Shown here in pieces: positions 1-13,728 of a stretch of DNA of 64,000 bases. The DNA lies in the NCBI GenBank assembly GCA_947034895.1, contig OX344763.1, positions 81,177,093-81,241,092 of the forward strand, in the 5' to 3' direction. Below the pieces are notes generated by a model. That model searched no databases and was not told the origin of the DNA. It saw nothing but the letters and a program-made list of their open reading frames with translations. Both the position numbers and the translations under genes were made by a program. The DNA comes from Rhytidiadelphus loreus. Lineage: Eukaryota; Streptophyta; Bryopsida; Hypnales; Hylocomiaceae. The number at the start of each line of letters is the position of its first letter. The first letter of the stretch is position 1.

Positions 1-176
1 CAAGTTGCAAATGGCCTAAGCTCTTGCAATTAGGAAAAGAATATATGATTTGTGAAATAGTGTGGAACCCTAGGCAAGAATACAAAAAATGGAATAAGCC
101 ATGCCCTGTATTTAAAAGCGCATGAATCCCGAACTCATGAAATTTGAACGTGAAAGAGTGAAAACAATTTAATGTC
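1..176. repeat. First monomer, A59 variant
   Basis: An A-type unit with C83 and a private A at m59 (AAATAGTG). All other units I read have T, C or G at m59. It may be a private mutation. The window edge cuts the array, so its left neighbour is not visible. Confidence 0.85.
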
Positions 177-352
177 CAAGTTGCAAATGGCCTAAGCTCT
201 TGCAATTAGGAAAAGAATATATGATTTGTGAAATTGTGTGGAACTTTCGGCAAGAATAAGAAAAATGGAATAAGCCATGCCCTGTATTTAAAAGCGCATG
301 AATCCCGAACTCATGAAATTTGAACGTGAAAGAGTGAAAACAATTTAATGTC
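177..352. repeat. Reference monomer, B-type (TTTCGG)
   Basis: First complete example of the B haplotype: m69-70 TT with m72 C, which reads TTTCGG on through m74, plus m84 G. B-type units carry a CpG at m72-73 that A-type units lack. Roughly half of all monomers are B-type. C83 and the Y-type pair (G86 with A91) never occur on this background here, while G85 occurs only on it. T17, G39, T59, C106 and G152 are the common states at the other variable sites. Confidence 0.95.
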
Positions 353-528
353 CAAGTTGCAAATGGCCTAAGCTCTTGCAATTAGGAAAAGAATATATGA
401 TTTGTGAAATTGTGTGGAACCCTAGGCAAGAATAAAAAAAATGGAATAAGCCATGCCCTGTATTTAAAAGCGCATGAATCCCGAACTCATGAAATTTGAA
501 CGTGAAAGAGTGAAAACAATTTAATGTC
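353..528. repeat. Reference monomer, A-type (CCTAGG)
   Basis: Example of the other haplotype: m69-74 is CCTAGG, a palindrome and AvrII site, followed by an uninterrupted eight-A tract at m82-89. A-type and B-type differ at three sites within four bases. I found no recombinant between them in any monomer, so the trio behaves as one marker. A-type units alone carry C83 or the G86/A91 pair. Confidence 0.95.
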
Positions 529-3500
529 CAAGTTGCAAATGGCCGAAGCTCTTGCAATTAGGAAAAGAATATATGATTTGTGAAATTGTGTGGAACTTTC
601 GGCAAGAATAAGAAAAATGGAATAAGCCATGCCGTGTATTTAAAAGCGCATGAATCCCGAACTCATGAAATTTGAACGTGAAAGAGTGAAAACAATTTAA
701 TGTCCAAGTTGCAAATGGCCGAAGCTCTTGCAATTAGGAAAAAAATATATGATTTGTGAAATTGTGTGGAACCCTAGGCAAGAATAAAAAAAATGGAATA
801 AGCCATGCCCTGTATTTAAAAGCGCATGAATCCCGAACTCATGAAATTTGAACGTGAAAGAGTGAAAACAATTTAATGTCCAAGTTGCAAATGGCCGAAG
901 CTCTTGCAATTAGGAAAAGAATATATGATTTGTGAAATTGTGTGGAACTTTCGGCAAGAATAAGAGAAATGGAATAAGCCATGCCGTGTATTTAAAAGCG
1001 CATGAATCCCGAACTCATGAAATTTGAACGTGAAAGAGTGAAAACAATTTAATGTCCAAGTTGCAAATGGCCTAAGCTCTTGCAATTAGGAAAAGAATAT
1101 ATGATTTGTGAAATTGTGTGGAACTTTCGGCAAGAATAAGAAAAATGGAATAAGCCATGCCCTGTATTTAAAAGCGCATGAATCCCGAACTCATGAAATT
1201 TGAACGTGAAAGAGTGAAAACAATTTAATGTCCAAGTTGCAAATGGCCTAAGCTCTTGCAATTAGGAAAAGAATATATGATTTGTGAAATTGTGTGGAAC
1301 CCTAGGCAAGAATAAAAAAAATGGAATAAGCCATGCCCTGTATTTAAAAGCGCATGAATCCCGAACTCATGAAATTTGAACGTGAAAGAGTGAAAACAAT
1401 TTAATGTCCAAGTTGCAAATGGCCGAAGCTCTTGCAATTAGGAAAAGAATATATGATTTGTGAAATTGTGTGGAACTTTCGGCAAGAATAAGAAAAATGG
1501 AATAAGCCATGCCGTGTATTTAAAAGCGCATGAATCCCGAACTCATGAAATTTGAACGTGAAAGAGTGAAAACAATTTAATGTCCAAGTTGCAAATGGCC
1601 GAAGCTCTTGCAATTAGGAAAAAAATATATGATTTGTGAAATTGTGTGGAACCCTAGGCAAGAATAAAAAAAATGGAATAAGCCATGCCCTGTATTTACA
1701 AGCGCATGAATCCCGAACTCATGAAATTTGAACGTGAAAGAGTGAAAACAATTTAATGTCCAAGTTGCAAATGGCCTAAGCTCTTGCAATTAGGAAAAGA
1801 ATATATGATTTGTGAAATTGTGTGGAACTTTCGGCAAGAATAAGAGAAATGGAATAAGCCATGCCCTGTATTTAAAAGCGCATGAATCCCGAACTCATGA
1901 AATTTGAACGTGAAAGAGTGAAAACAATTTAATGTCCAAGTTGCAAATGGCCTAAGCTCTTGCAATTAGGAAAAGAATATATGATTTGTGAAATTGTGTG
2001 GAACTTTCGGCAAGAATAAAAAAAATGGAATAAGCCATGCCCTGTATTTAAAAGCGCATGAATCCCGAACTCATGAAATTTGAACGTGAAAGAGTGAAAA
2101 CAATTTAATGTCCAAGTTGCAAATGGCCTAAGCTCTTGCAATTAGGAAAAGAATATATGATTTGTGAAATCGTGTGGAACCCTAGGCAAGAATAAAAAAA
2201 ATGGAATAAGCCATGCCCTGTATTTAAAAGCGCATGAATCCCGAACTCATGAAATTTGAACGTGAAAGAGTGAAAACAATTTAATGTCCAAGTTGCAAAT
2301 GGCCGAAGCTCTTGCAATTAGGAAAAGAATATATGATTTGTGAAATTGTGAGGAACCCTAGGCAAGAATAAGAAAAATGGAATAAGCCATGCCGTGTATT
2401 TAAAAGCGCATGAATCCCGAACTCATGAAATTTGAACGTGAAAGAGTGAAAACAATTTAATGTCCAAGTTGCAAATGGCCGAAGCTCTTGCAATTAGGAA
2501 AAAAATATATGATTTGTGAAATTGTGTGGAACCCTAGGCAAGAATAAAAAAAATGGAATAAGCCATGCCCTGTATTTAAAAGCGCATGAATCCCGAACTC
2601 ATGAAATTTGAACGTGAAAGAGTGAAAACAATTTAATGTCCAAGTTGCAAATGGCCTAAGCTCTTGCAATTAGGAAAAGAATATATGATTTGTGAAATTG
2701 TGTGGAACCCTAGGCAAGAATACAAAAAATGGAATAAGCCATGCCCTGTATTTAAAAGCGCATGAATCCCGAACTCATGAAATTTGAACGTGAAAGAGTG
2801 AAAACAATTTAATGTCCAAGTTGCAAATGGCCTAAGCTCTTGCAATTAGGAAAAGAATATATGATTTGTGAAATGGTGTGGAACTTTCGGCAAGAATAAA
2901 AAAAATGGAATAAGCCATGCCCTGTATTTAAAAGCGCATGAATCCCGAACTCATGAAATTTGAACGTGAAAGAGTGAAAACAATTTAATGTCCAAGTTGC
3001 AAATGGCCGAAGCTCTTGCAATTAGGAAAAAAATATATGATTTGTGAAATTGTGTGGAACCCTAGGCAAGAATACAAAAAATGGAATAAGCCATGCCCTG
3101 TATTTAAAAGCGCATGAATCCCGAACTCATGAAATTTGAACGTGAAAGAGTGAAAACAATTTAATGTCCAAGTTGCAAATGGCCTAAGCTCTTGCAATTA
3201 GGAAAAGAATATATGATTTGTGAAATTGTGTGGAACTTTCGGCAAGAATAAGAAAAATGGAATAAGCCATGCCCTGTATTTAAAAGCGCATGAATCCCGA
3301 ACTCATGAAATTTGAACGTGAAAGAGTGAAAACAATTTAATGTCCAAGTTGCAAATGGCCTAAGCTCTTGCAATTAGGAAAAGAATATATGATTTGTGAA
3401 ATTGTGTGGAACCCTAGGCAAGAATAAAAAAAATGGAATAAGCCATGCCCTGTATTTAAAAGCGCATGAATCCCGAACTCATGAAATTTGAACGTGAAAG

Positions 3501-5280
3501 AGTGAAAACAATTTAATGTCCAAGTTGCAAATGGCCGAAGCTCTTGCAATTAGGAAAAGAATATATGATTTGTGAAATTGTGTGGAACTTTCGGCAAGAA
3601 TAAGAAAAATGGAATAAGCCATGCCGTGTATTTAAAAGCGCATGAATCCCGAACTCATGAAATTTGAACGTGAAAGAGTGAAAACAATTTAATGTCCAAG
3701 TTGCAAATGGCCGAAGCTCTTGCAATTAGGAAAAAAATATATGATTTGTGAAATTGTGTGGAACCCTAGGCAAGAATAAAAAAAATGGAATAAGCCATGC
3801 CCTGTATTTAAAAGCGCATGAATCCCGAACTCATGAAATTTGAACGTGAAAGAGTGAAAACAATTTAATGTCCAAGTTGCAAATGGCCTAAGCTCTTGCA
3901 ATTAGGAAAAGAATATATGATTTGTGAAATTGTGTGGAACTTTCGGCAAGAATAAGAGAAATGGAATAAGCCATGCCCTGTATTTAAAAGCGCATGAATC
4001 CCGAACTCATGAAATTTGAACGTGAAAGAGTGAAAACAATTTAATGTCCAAGTTGCAAATGGCCTAAGCTCTTGCAATTAGGAAAAGAATATATGATTTG
4101 TGAAATTGTGTGGAACTTTCGGCAAGAATAAGAAAAATGGAATAAGCCATGCCCTGTATTTAAAAGCGCATGAATCCCGAACTCATGAAATTTGAACGTG
4201 AAAGAGTGAAAACAATTTAATGTCCAAGTTGCAAATGGCCTAAGCTCTTGCAATTAGGAAAAGAATATATGATTTGTGAAATTGTGTGGAACCCTAGGCA
4301 AGAATAAAAAAAATGGAATAAGCCATGCCGTGTATTTAAAAGCGCATGAATCCCGAACTCATGAAATTTGAACGTGAAAGAGTGAAAACAATTTAATGTC
4401 CAAGTTGCAAATGGCCGAAGCTCTTGCAATTAGGAAAAGAATATATGATTTGTGAAATCGTGTGGAACCCTAGGCAAGAATAAGAAAAATGGAATAAGCC
4501 ATGCCGTGTATTTAAAAGCGCATGAATCCCGAACTCATGAAATTTGAACGTGAAAGAGTGAAAACAATTTAATGTCCAAGTTGCAAATGGCCGAAGCTCT
4601 TGCAATTAGGAAAAGAATATATGATTTGTGAAATTGTGTGGAACCCTAGGCAAGAATAAAAAAAATGGAATAAGCCATGCCCTGTATTTAAAAGCGCATG
4701 AATCCCGAACTCATGAAATTTGAACGTGAAAGAGTGAAAACAATTTAATGTCCAAGTTGCAAATGGCCTAAGCTCTTGCAATTAGGAAAAGAATATATGA
4801 TTTGTGAAATTGTGTGGAACTTTCGGCAAGAATAAGAGAAATGGAATAAGCCATGCCCTGTATTTAAAAGCGCATGAATCCCGAACTCATGAAATTTGAA
4901 CGTGAAAGAGTGAAAACAATTTAATGTCCAAGTTGCAAATGGCCTAAGCTCTTGCAATTAGGAAAAGAATATATGATTTGTGAAATGGTGTGGAACTTTC
5001 GGCAAGAATAAAAAAAATGGAATAAGCCATGCCCTGTATTTAAAAGCGCATGAATCCCGAACTCATGAAATTTGAACGTGAAAGAGTGAAAACAATTTAA
5101 TGTCCAAGTTGCAAATGGCCTAAGCTCTTGCAATTAGGAAAAGAATATATGATTTGTGAAATGGTGTGGAACTTTCGGCAAGAATAAGAAAAATGGAATA
5201 AGCCATGCCCTGTATTTAAAAGCGCATGAATCCCGAACTCATGAAATTTGAACGTGAAAGAGTGAAAACAATTTAATGTC

Positions 5281-8096
5281 CAAGTTGCAAATGGCCTAAG
5301 CTCTTGCAATTAGGAAAAGAATATATGATTTGTGAAATGGTGTGGAACCCTAGGCAAGAATAAAAAAAATGGAATAAGCCATGCCCTGTATTTAAAAGCG
5401 CATGAATCCCGAACTCATGAAATTTGAACGTGAAAGAGTGAAAACAATTTAATGTCCAAGTTGCAAATGGCCTAAGCTCTTGCAATTAGGAAAAGAATAT
5501 ATGATTTGTGAAATTGTGTGGAACTTTCGGCAAGAATAAGAAAAATGGAATAAGCCATGCCCTGTATTTAAAAGCGCATGAATCCCGAACTCATGAAATT
5601 TGAACGTGAAAGAGTGAAAACAATTTAATGTCCAAGTTGCAAATGGCCTAAGCTCTTGCAATTAGGAAAAGAATATATGATTTGTGAAATTGTGTGGAAC
5701 TTTCGGCAAGAATAAGAAAAATGGAATAAGCCATGCCGTGTATTTAAAAGCGCATGAATCCCGAACTCATGAAATTTGAACGTGAAAGAGTGAAAACAAT
5801 TTAATGTCCAAGTTGCAAATGGCCGAAGCTCTTGCAATTAGGAAAAGAATATATGATTTGTGAAATTGTGTGGAACTTTCGGCAAGAATAAGAAAAATGG
5901 AATAAGCCATGCCGTGTATTTAAAAGCGCATGAATCCCGAACTCATGAAATTTGAACGTGAAAGAGTGAAAACAATTTAATGTCCAAGTTGCAAATGGCC
6001 TAAGCTCTTGCAATTAGGAAAAGAATATATGATTTGTGAAATCGTGTGGAACCCTAGGCAAGAATAAAAAAAATGGAATAAGCCATGCCCTGTATTTAAA
6101 AGCGCATGAATCCCGAACTCATGAAATTTGAACGTGAAAGAGTGAAAACAATTTAATGTCCAAGTTGCAAATGGCCTAAGCTCTTGCAATTAGGAAAAGA
6201 ATATATGATTTGTGAAATTGTGTGGAACCCTAGGCAAGAATACAAAAAATGGAATAAGCCATGCCCTGTATTTAAAAGCGCATGAATCCCGAACTCATGA
6301 AATTTGAACGTGAAAGAGTGAAAACAATTTAATGTCCAAGTTGCAAATGGCCGAAGCTCTTGCAATTAGGAAAAGAATATATGATTTGTGAAATTGTGTG
6401 GAACCCTAGGCAAGAATAAAAAAAATGGAATAAGCCATGCCCTGTATTTAAAAGCGCATGAATCCCGAACTCATGAAATTTGAACGTGAAAGAGTGAAAA
6501 CAATTTAATGTCCAAGTTGCAAATGGCCTAAGCTCTTGCAATTAGGAAAAGAATATATGATTTGTGAAATGGTGTGGAACTTTCGGCAAGAATAAAAAAA
6601 ATGGAATAAGCCATGCCCTGTATTTAAAAGCGCATGAATCCCGAACTCATGAAATTTGAACGTCAAAGAGTGAAAACAATTTAATGTCCAAGTTGCAAAT
6701 GGCCTAAGCTCTTGCAATTAGGAAAAGAATATATGATTTGTGAAATTGTGTGGAACCCTAGGCAAGAATACAAAAAATGGAATAAGCCATGCCCTGTATT
6801 TAAAAGCGCATGAATCCCGAACTCATGAAATTTGAACGTGAAAGAGTGAAAACAATTTAATGTCCAAGTTGCAAATGGCCTAAGCTCTTGCAATTAGGAA
6901 AAGAATATATGATTTGTGAAATGGTGTGGAACCCTAGGCAAGAATAAAAAAAATGGAATAAGCCATGCCCTGTATTTAAAAGCGCATGAATCCCGAACTC
7001 ATGAAATTTGAACGTGAAAGAGTGAAAACAATTTAATGTCCAAGTTGCAAATGGCCTAAGCTCTTGCAATTAGGAAAAGAATATATGATTTGTGAAATTG
7101 TGTGGAACTTTCGGCAAGAATAAGAAAAATGGAATAAGCCATGCCCTGTATTTAAAAGCGCATGAATCCCGAACTCATGAAATTTGAACGTGAAAGAGTG
7201 AAAACAATTTAATGTCCAAGTTGCAAATGGCCTAAGCTCTTGCAATTAGGAAAAGAATATATGATTTGTGAAATTGTGTGGAACTTTCGGCAAGAATAAG
7301 AAAAATGGAATAAGCCATGCCGTGTATTTAAAAGCGCATGAATCCCGAACTCATGAAATTTGAACGTGAAAGAGTGAAAACAATTTAATGTCCAAGTTGC
7401 AAATGGCCGAAGCTCTTGCAATTAGGAAAAGAATATATGATTTGTGAAATTGTGTGGAACTTTCGGCAAGAATAAGAAAAATGGAATAAGCCATGCCGTG
7501 TATTTAAAAGCGCATGAATCCCGAACTCATGAAATTTGAACGTGAAAGAGTGAAAACAATTTAATGTCCAAGTTGCAAATGGCCTAAGCTCTTGCAATTA
7601 GGAAAAGAATATATGATTTGTGAAATCGTGTGGAACCCTAGGCAAGAATAAAAAAAATGGAATAAGCCATGCCCTGTATTTAAAAGCGCATGAATCCCGA
7701 ACTCATGAAATTTGAACGTGAAAGAGTGAAAACAATTTAATGTCCAAGTTGCAAATGGCCTAAGCTCTTGCAATTAGGAAAAGAATATATGATTTGTGAA
7801 ATTGTGTGGAACCCTAGGCAAGAATACAAAAAATGGAATAAGCCATGCCCTGTATTTAAAAGCGCATGAATCCCGAACTCATGAAATTTGAACGTGAAAG
7901 AGTGAAAACAATTTAATGTCCAAGTTGCAAATGGCCGAAGCTCTTGCAATTAGGAAAAGAATATATGATTTGTGAAATTGTGTGGAACCCTAGGCAAGAA
8001 TAAAAAAAATGGAATAAGCCATGCCCTGTATTTAAAAGCGCATGAATCCCGAACTCATGAAATTTGAACGTGAAAGAGTGAAAACAATTTAATGTC
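5281..8096. repeat. Seven-monomer block duplicated with 9-monomer period
   Basis: The block at 5281-6512 recurs at 6865-8096, an offset of 1584 bp or nine monomers. The matching order is G59 A / B / B G106 / G17 B G106 / C59 A / C83 A / G17 A. Two monomers at 6513-6864 (G59 B C152, then C83 A) separate the copies. The same pair recurs at 8449-8800, so the exchange points were staggered. Four of the units (G17 B G106, C59 A, C83 A, G17 A) appear again at 10561-11264. Confidence 0.75.
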
Positions 8097-9504
8097 CAAG
8101 TTGCAAATGGCCTAAGCTCTTGCAATTAGGAAAAGAATATATGATTTGTGAAATTGTGTGGAACTTTCGGCAAGAATAAGAAAAATGGAATAAGCCATGC
8201 CCTGTATTTAAAAGCGCATGAATCCCGAACTCATGAAATTTGAACGTGAAAGAGTGAAAACAATTTAATGTCCAAGTTGCAAATGGCCTAAGCTCTTGCA
8301 ATTAGGAAAAGAATATATGATTTGTGAAATCGTGTGGAACCCTAGGCAAGAATAAAAAAAATGGAATAAGCCATGCCCTGTATTTAAAAGCGCATGAATC
8401 CCGAACTCATGAAATTTGAACGTCAAAGAGTGAAAACAATTTAATGTCCAAGTTGCAAATGGCCTAAGCTCTTGCAATTAGGAAAAGAATATATGATTTG
8501 TGAAATGGTGTGGAACTTTCGGCAAGAATAAAAAAAATGGAATAAGCCATGCCCTGTATTTAAAAGCGCATGAATCCCGAACTCATGAAATTTGAACGTC
8601 AAAGAGTGAAAACAATTTAATGTCCAAGTTGCAAATGGCCTAAGCTCTTGCAATTAGGAAAAGAATATATGATTTGTGAAATTGTGTGGAACCCTAGGCA
8701 AGAATACAAAAAATGGAATAAGCCATGCCCTGTATTTAAAAGCGCATGAATCCCGAACTCATGAAATTTGAACGTGAAAGAGTGAAAACAATTTAATGTC
8801 CAAGTTGCAAATGGCCTAAGCTCTTGCAATTAGGAAAAGAATATATGATTTGTGAAATTGTGTGGAACCCTAGGCAAGAATAAAAAAAATGGAATAAGCC
8901 ATGCCCTGTATTTAAAAGCGCATGAATCCCGAACTCATGAAATTTGAACGTGAAAGAGTGAAAACAATTTAATGTCCAAGTTGCAAATGGCCGAAGCTCT
9001 TGCAATTAGGAAAAGAATATATGATTTGTGAAATCGTGTGGAACCCTAGGCAAGAATAAGAAAAATGGAATAAGCCATGCCGTGTATTTAAAAGCGCATG
9101 AATCCCGAACTCATGAAATTTGAACGTGAAAGAGTGAAAACAATTTAATGTCCAAGTTGCAAATGGCCGAAGCTCTTGCAATTAGGAAAAGAATATATGA
9201 TTTGTGAAATGGTGTGGAACTTTCGGCAAGAATAAAAAAAATGGAATAAGCCATGCCCTGTATTTAAAAGCGCATGAATCCCGAACTCATGAAATTTGAA
9301 CGTGAAAGAGTGAAAACAATTTAATGTCCAAGTTGCAAATGGCCTAAGCTCTTGCAATTAGGAAAAGAATATATGATTTGTGAAATTGTGTGGAACCCTA
9401 GGCAAGAATAAAAAAAATGGAATAAGCCATGCCCTGTATTTAAAAGCGCATGAATCCCGAACTCATGAAATTTGAACGTGAAAGAGTGAAAACAATTTAA
9501 TGTC

Positions 9505-10560
9505 CAAGTTGCAAATGGCCTAAGCTCTTGCAATTAGGAAAAGAATATATGATTTGTGAAATTGTGTGGAACCCTAGGCAAGAATAAAAAAAATGGAATA
9601 AGCCATGCCCTGTATTTAAAAGCGCATGAATCCCGAACTCATGAAATTTGAACGTGAAAGAGTGAAAACAATTTAATGTCCAAGTTGCAAATGGCCGAAG
9701 CTCTTGCAATTAGGAAAAGAATATATGATTTGTGAAATCGTGTGGAACCCTAGGCAAGAATAAGAAAAATGGAATAAGCCATGCCGTGTATTTAAAAGCG
9801 CATGAATCCCGAACTCATGAAATTTGAACGTGAAAGAGTGAAAACAATTTAATGTCCAAGTTGCAAATGGCCGAAGCTCTTGCAATTAGGAAAAAAATAT
9901 ATGATTTGTGAAATTGTGTGGAACCCTAGGCAAGAATAAAAAAAATGGAATAAGCCATGCCCTGTATTTAAAAGCGCATGAATCCCGAACTCATGAAATT
10001 TGAACGTGAAAGAGTGAAAACAATTTAATGTCCAAGTTGCAAATGGCCTAAGCTCTTGCAATTAGGAAAAGAATATATGATTTGTGAAATTGTGTGGAAC
10101 TTTCGGCAAGAATAAAAAAAATGGAATAAGCCATGCCCTGTATTTAAAAGCGCATGAATCCCGAACTCATGAAATTTGAACGTGAAAGAGTGAAAACAAT
10201 TTAATGTCCAAGTTGCAAATGGCCTAAGCTCTTGCAATTAGGAAAAGAATATATGATTTGTGAAATGGTGTGGAACTTTCGGCAAGAATAAAAAAAATGG
10301 AATAAGCCATGCCCTGTATTTAAAAGCGCATGAATCCCGAACTCATGAAATTTGAACGTCAAAGAGTGAAAACAATTTAATGTCCAAGTTGCAAATGGCC
10401 TAAGCTCTTGCAATTAGGAAAAGAATATATGATTTGTGAAATTGTGTGGAACCCTAGGCAAGAATACAAAAAATGGAATAAGCCATGCCCTGTATTTAAA
10501 AGCGCATGAATCCCGAACTCATGAAATTTGAACGTGAAAGAGTGAAAACAATTTAATGTC
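9505..10560. repeat. Six-monomer module (1056 bp), copy upstream of U1
   Basis: The order is A / G17 C59 G84 G106 / G17 A39 A / B / G59 B C152 / C83 A. Close variants of this six-unit sequence occur at 11617-12672, 12673-13728, 15489-16544, 33441-34496, 34497-35552 and 37314-38369. It is the recognisable building block of the left-type domains. Copies differ at one to a few barcode sites, for example G83/G84 states of unit 3 and presence of C152 in unit 5. Confidence 0.7.
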
Positions 10561-11264
10561 CAAGTTGCAAATGGCCGAAGCTCTTGCAATTAGGAAAAGA
10601 ATATATGATTTGTGAAATTGTGTGGAACTTTCGGCAAGAATAAGAAAAATGGAATAAGCCATGCCGTGTATTTAAAAGCGCATGAATCCCGAACTCATGA
10701 AATTTGAACGTGAAAGAGTGAAAACAATTTAATGTCCAAGTTGCAAATGGCCTAAGCTCTTGCAATTAGGAAAAGAATATATGATTTGTGAAATCGTGTG
10801 GAACCCTAGGCAAGAATAAAAAAAATGGAATAAGCCATGCCCTGTATTTAAAAGCGCATGAATCCCGAACTCATGAAATTTGAACGTGAAAGAGTGAAAA
10901 CAATTTAATGTCCAAGTTGCAAATGGCCTAAGCTCTTGCAATTAGGAAAAGAATATATGATTTGTGAAATTGTGTGGAACCCTAGGCAAGAATACAAAAA
11001 ATGGAATAAGCCATGCCCTGTATTTAAAAGCGCATGAATCCCGAACTCATGAAATTTGAACGTGAAAGAGTGAAAACAATTTAATGTCCAAGTTGCAAAT
11101 GGCCGAAGCTCTTGCAATTAGGAAAAGAATATATGATTTGTGAAATTGTGTGGAACCCTAGGCAAGAATAAAAAAAATGGAATAAGCCATGCCCTGTATT
11201 TAAAAGCGCATGAATCCCGAACTCATGAAATTTGAACGTGAAAGAGTGAAAACAATTTAATGTC

Positions 11265-11440
11265 CAAGTTGCAAATGGCCTAAGCTCTTGCAATTAGGAA
11301 AAGAATATATGATTTGTGAAATTGTGTGGAACCCTAGGCAAGAATAAAAGAAATAGAATAAGCCATCCCCTGTATTTAAAAGCGCATGAATCCCGAACTC
11401 ATGAAATTTGAACGTGAAAGAGTGAAAACAATTTAATGTC
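11265..11440. repeat. Isolated Y-type monomer (G86/A91) with C103
   Basis: This A-type unit carries G86 and A91, a pair otherwise confined to the right-type domains from 23585 on (25169, 26401, 27281, 33089, 45938 and others). It also has C103 (CATCCCC), where the Y-type units at 33089, 57202, 59490 and 62482 have A103. It sits exactly 21824 bp before 33089. Inferred: it is the last trace of the right edge of an older unit, just left of the U1 start. Confidence 0.8.
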
Positions 11441-11616
11441 CAAGTTGCAAATGGCCTAAGCTCTTGCAATTAGGAAAAGAATATATGATTTGTGAAATTG
11501 TGTGGAACTTTCGGCAAGAATAAGAAAAATGGAATAAGCCATGCCCTGTATTTAAAAGCGCATGAATCCCGAACTCATGAAATTTGAACGTGAAAGAGTG
11601 AAAACAATTTAATGTC

Positions 11617-13728
11617 CAAGTTGCAAATGGCCTAAGCTCTTGCAATTAGGAAAAGAATATATGATTTGTGAAATCGTGTGGAACCCTAGGCAAGAATAAA
11701 AAAAATGGAATAAGCCATGCCCTGTATTTAAAAGCGCATGAATCCCGAACTCATGAAATTTGAACGTGAAAGAGTGAAAACAATTTAATGTCCAAGTTGC
11801 AAATGGCCGAAGCTCTTGCAATTAGGAAAAGAATATATGATTTGTGAAATCGTGTGGAACCCTAGGCAAGAATAAGAAAAATGGAATAAGCCATGCCGTG
11901 TATTTAAAAGCGCATGAATCCCGAACTCATGAAATTTGAACGTGAAAGAGTGAAAACAATTTAATGTCCAAGTTGCAAATGGCCGAAGCTCTTGCAATTA
12001 GGAAAAAAATATATGATTTGTGAAATTGTGTGGAACCCTAGGCAAGAATAAAAAAAATGGAATAAGCCATGCCCTGTATTTAAAAGCGCATGAATCCCGA
12101 ACTCATGAAATTTGAACGTGAAAGAGTGAAAACAATTTAATGTCCAAGTTGCAAATGGCCTAAGCTCTTGCAATTAGGAAAAGAATATATGATTTGTGAA
12201 ATTGTGTGGAACTTTCGGCAAGAATAAAAAAAATGGAATAAGCCATGCCCTGTATTTAAAAGCGCATGAATCCCGAACTCATGAAATTTGAACGTGAAAG
12301 AGTGAAAACAATTTAATGTCCAAGTTGCAAATGGCCTAAGCTCTTGCAATTAGGAAAAGAATATATGATTTGTGAAATGGTGTGGAACTTTCGGCAAGAA
12401 TAAAAAAAATGGAATAAGCCATGCCCTGTATTTAAAAGCGCATGAATCCCGAACTCATGAAATTTGAACGTGAAAGAGTGAAAACAATTTAATGTCCAAG
12501 TTGCAAATGGCCTAAGCTCTTGCAATTAGGAAAAGAATATATGATTTGTGAAATTGTGTGGAACCCTAGGCAAGAATACAAAAAATGGAATAAGCCATGC
12601 CCTGTATTTAAAAGCGCATGAATCCCGAACTCATGAAATTTGAACGTGAAAGAGTGAAAACAATTTAATGTCCAAGTTGCAAATGGCCTAAGCTCTTGCA
12701 ATTAGGAAAAGAATATATGATTTGTGAAATTGTGTGGAACTTTCGGCAAGAATAAGGAAAATGGAATAAGCCATGCCGTGTATTTAAAAGCGCATGAATC
12801 CCGAACTCATGAAATTTGAACGTGAAAGAGTGAAAACAATTTAATGTCCAAGTTGCAAATGGCCGAAGCTCTTGCAATTAGGAAAAGAATATATGATTTG
12901 TGAAATCGTGTGGAACCCTAGGCAAGAATACAAAAAATGGAATAAGCCATGCCGTGTATTTAAAAGCGCATGAATCCCGAACTCATGAAATTTGAACGTG
13001 AAAGAGTGAAAACAATTTAATGTCCAAGTTGCAAATGGCCGAAGCTCTTGCAATTAGGAAAAAAATATATGATTTGTGAAATTGTGTGGAACCCTAGGCA
13101 AGAATAAAAAAAATGGAATAAGCCATGCCCTGTATTTAAAAGCGCATGAATCCCGAACTCATGAAATTTGAACGTGAAAGAGTGAAAACAATTTAATGTC
13201 CAAGTTGCAAATGGCCTAAGCTCTTGCAATTAGGAAAAGAATATATGATTTGTGAAATTGTGTGGAACTTTCGGCAAGAATAAAAAAAATGGAATAAGCC
13301 ATGCCCTGTATTTAAAAGCGCATGAATCCCGAACTCATGAAATTTGAACGTGAAAGAGTGAAAACAATTTAATGTCCAAGTTGCAAATGGCCTAAGCTCT
13401 TGCAATTAGGAAAAGAATATATGATTTGTGAAATGGTGTGGAACTTTCGGCAAGAATAAAAAAAATGGAATAAGCCATGCCCTGTATTTAAAAGCGCATG
13501 AATCCCGAACTCATGAAATTTGAACGTCAAAGAGTGAAAACAATTTAATGTCCAAGTTGCAAATGGCCTAAGCTCTTGCAATTAGGAAAAGAATATATGA
13601 TTTGTGAAATTGTGTGGAACCCTAGGCAAGAATACAAAAAATGGAATAAGCCATGCCCTGTATTTAAAAGCGCATGAATCCCGAACTCATGAAATTTGAA
13701 CGTGAAAGAGTGAAAACAATTTAATGTC
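11617..13728. repeat. Two adjacent six-monomer modules at the start of U1
   Basis: Modules 11617-12672 and 12673-13728 follow one another and share the order A or B / G17 C59 G106 / G17 A39 A / B / G59 B / C83 A. The first unit of the second module (12673) is B-type with G84-G85 and G106, unlike the A-type start of the first. The second module has C152 in its fifth unit (13377) and the first does not. Confidence 0.7.

Larger units (their letters stand above)
177..4048. repeat. Five-monomer higher-order module (880 bp), three copies
   Basis: The ordered block B / A / G17 B G106 / G17 A39 A / B with G84 and G86 occurs at 177-1056, 1057-1936 and 3169-4048. The first two are adjacent (period 880) and the third lies 2112 bp (12 monomers) after the second. 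Small differences exist: the fifth unit at 881 also has G17 and G106, and the fourth unit of copy 2 has C115. Monomers at 1937-3168 between copies 2 and 3 are other left-type variants, including C59 at 2113, A63 with G106 at 2289 and C83 at 2641 and 2993. This is evidence of local unequal exchange. Confidence 0.75.

Noticed and set aside
82..89. Poly-A tract as a retroposon tail or polyadenylation remnant
   Set aside because: It is an internal, constant part of every monomer and is not at the end of any inserted element.
117..136. Possible CENP-B box on the minus strand (GTTCGGGATTCATGCGC)
   Set aside because: Only the TTCG core and parts of the second half fit the essential positions (about six of nine). 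The required internal A and the CGGG block are missing.
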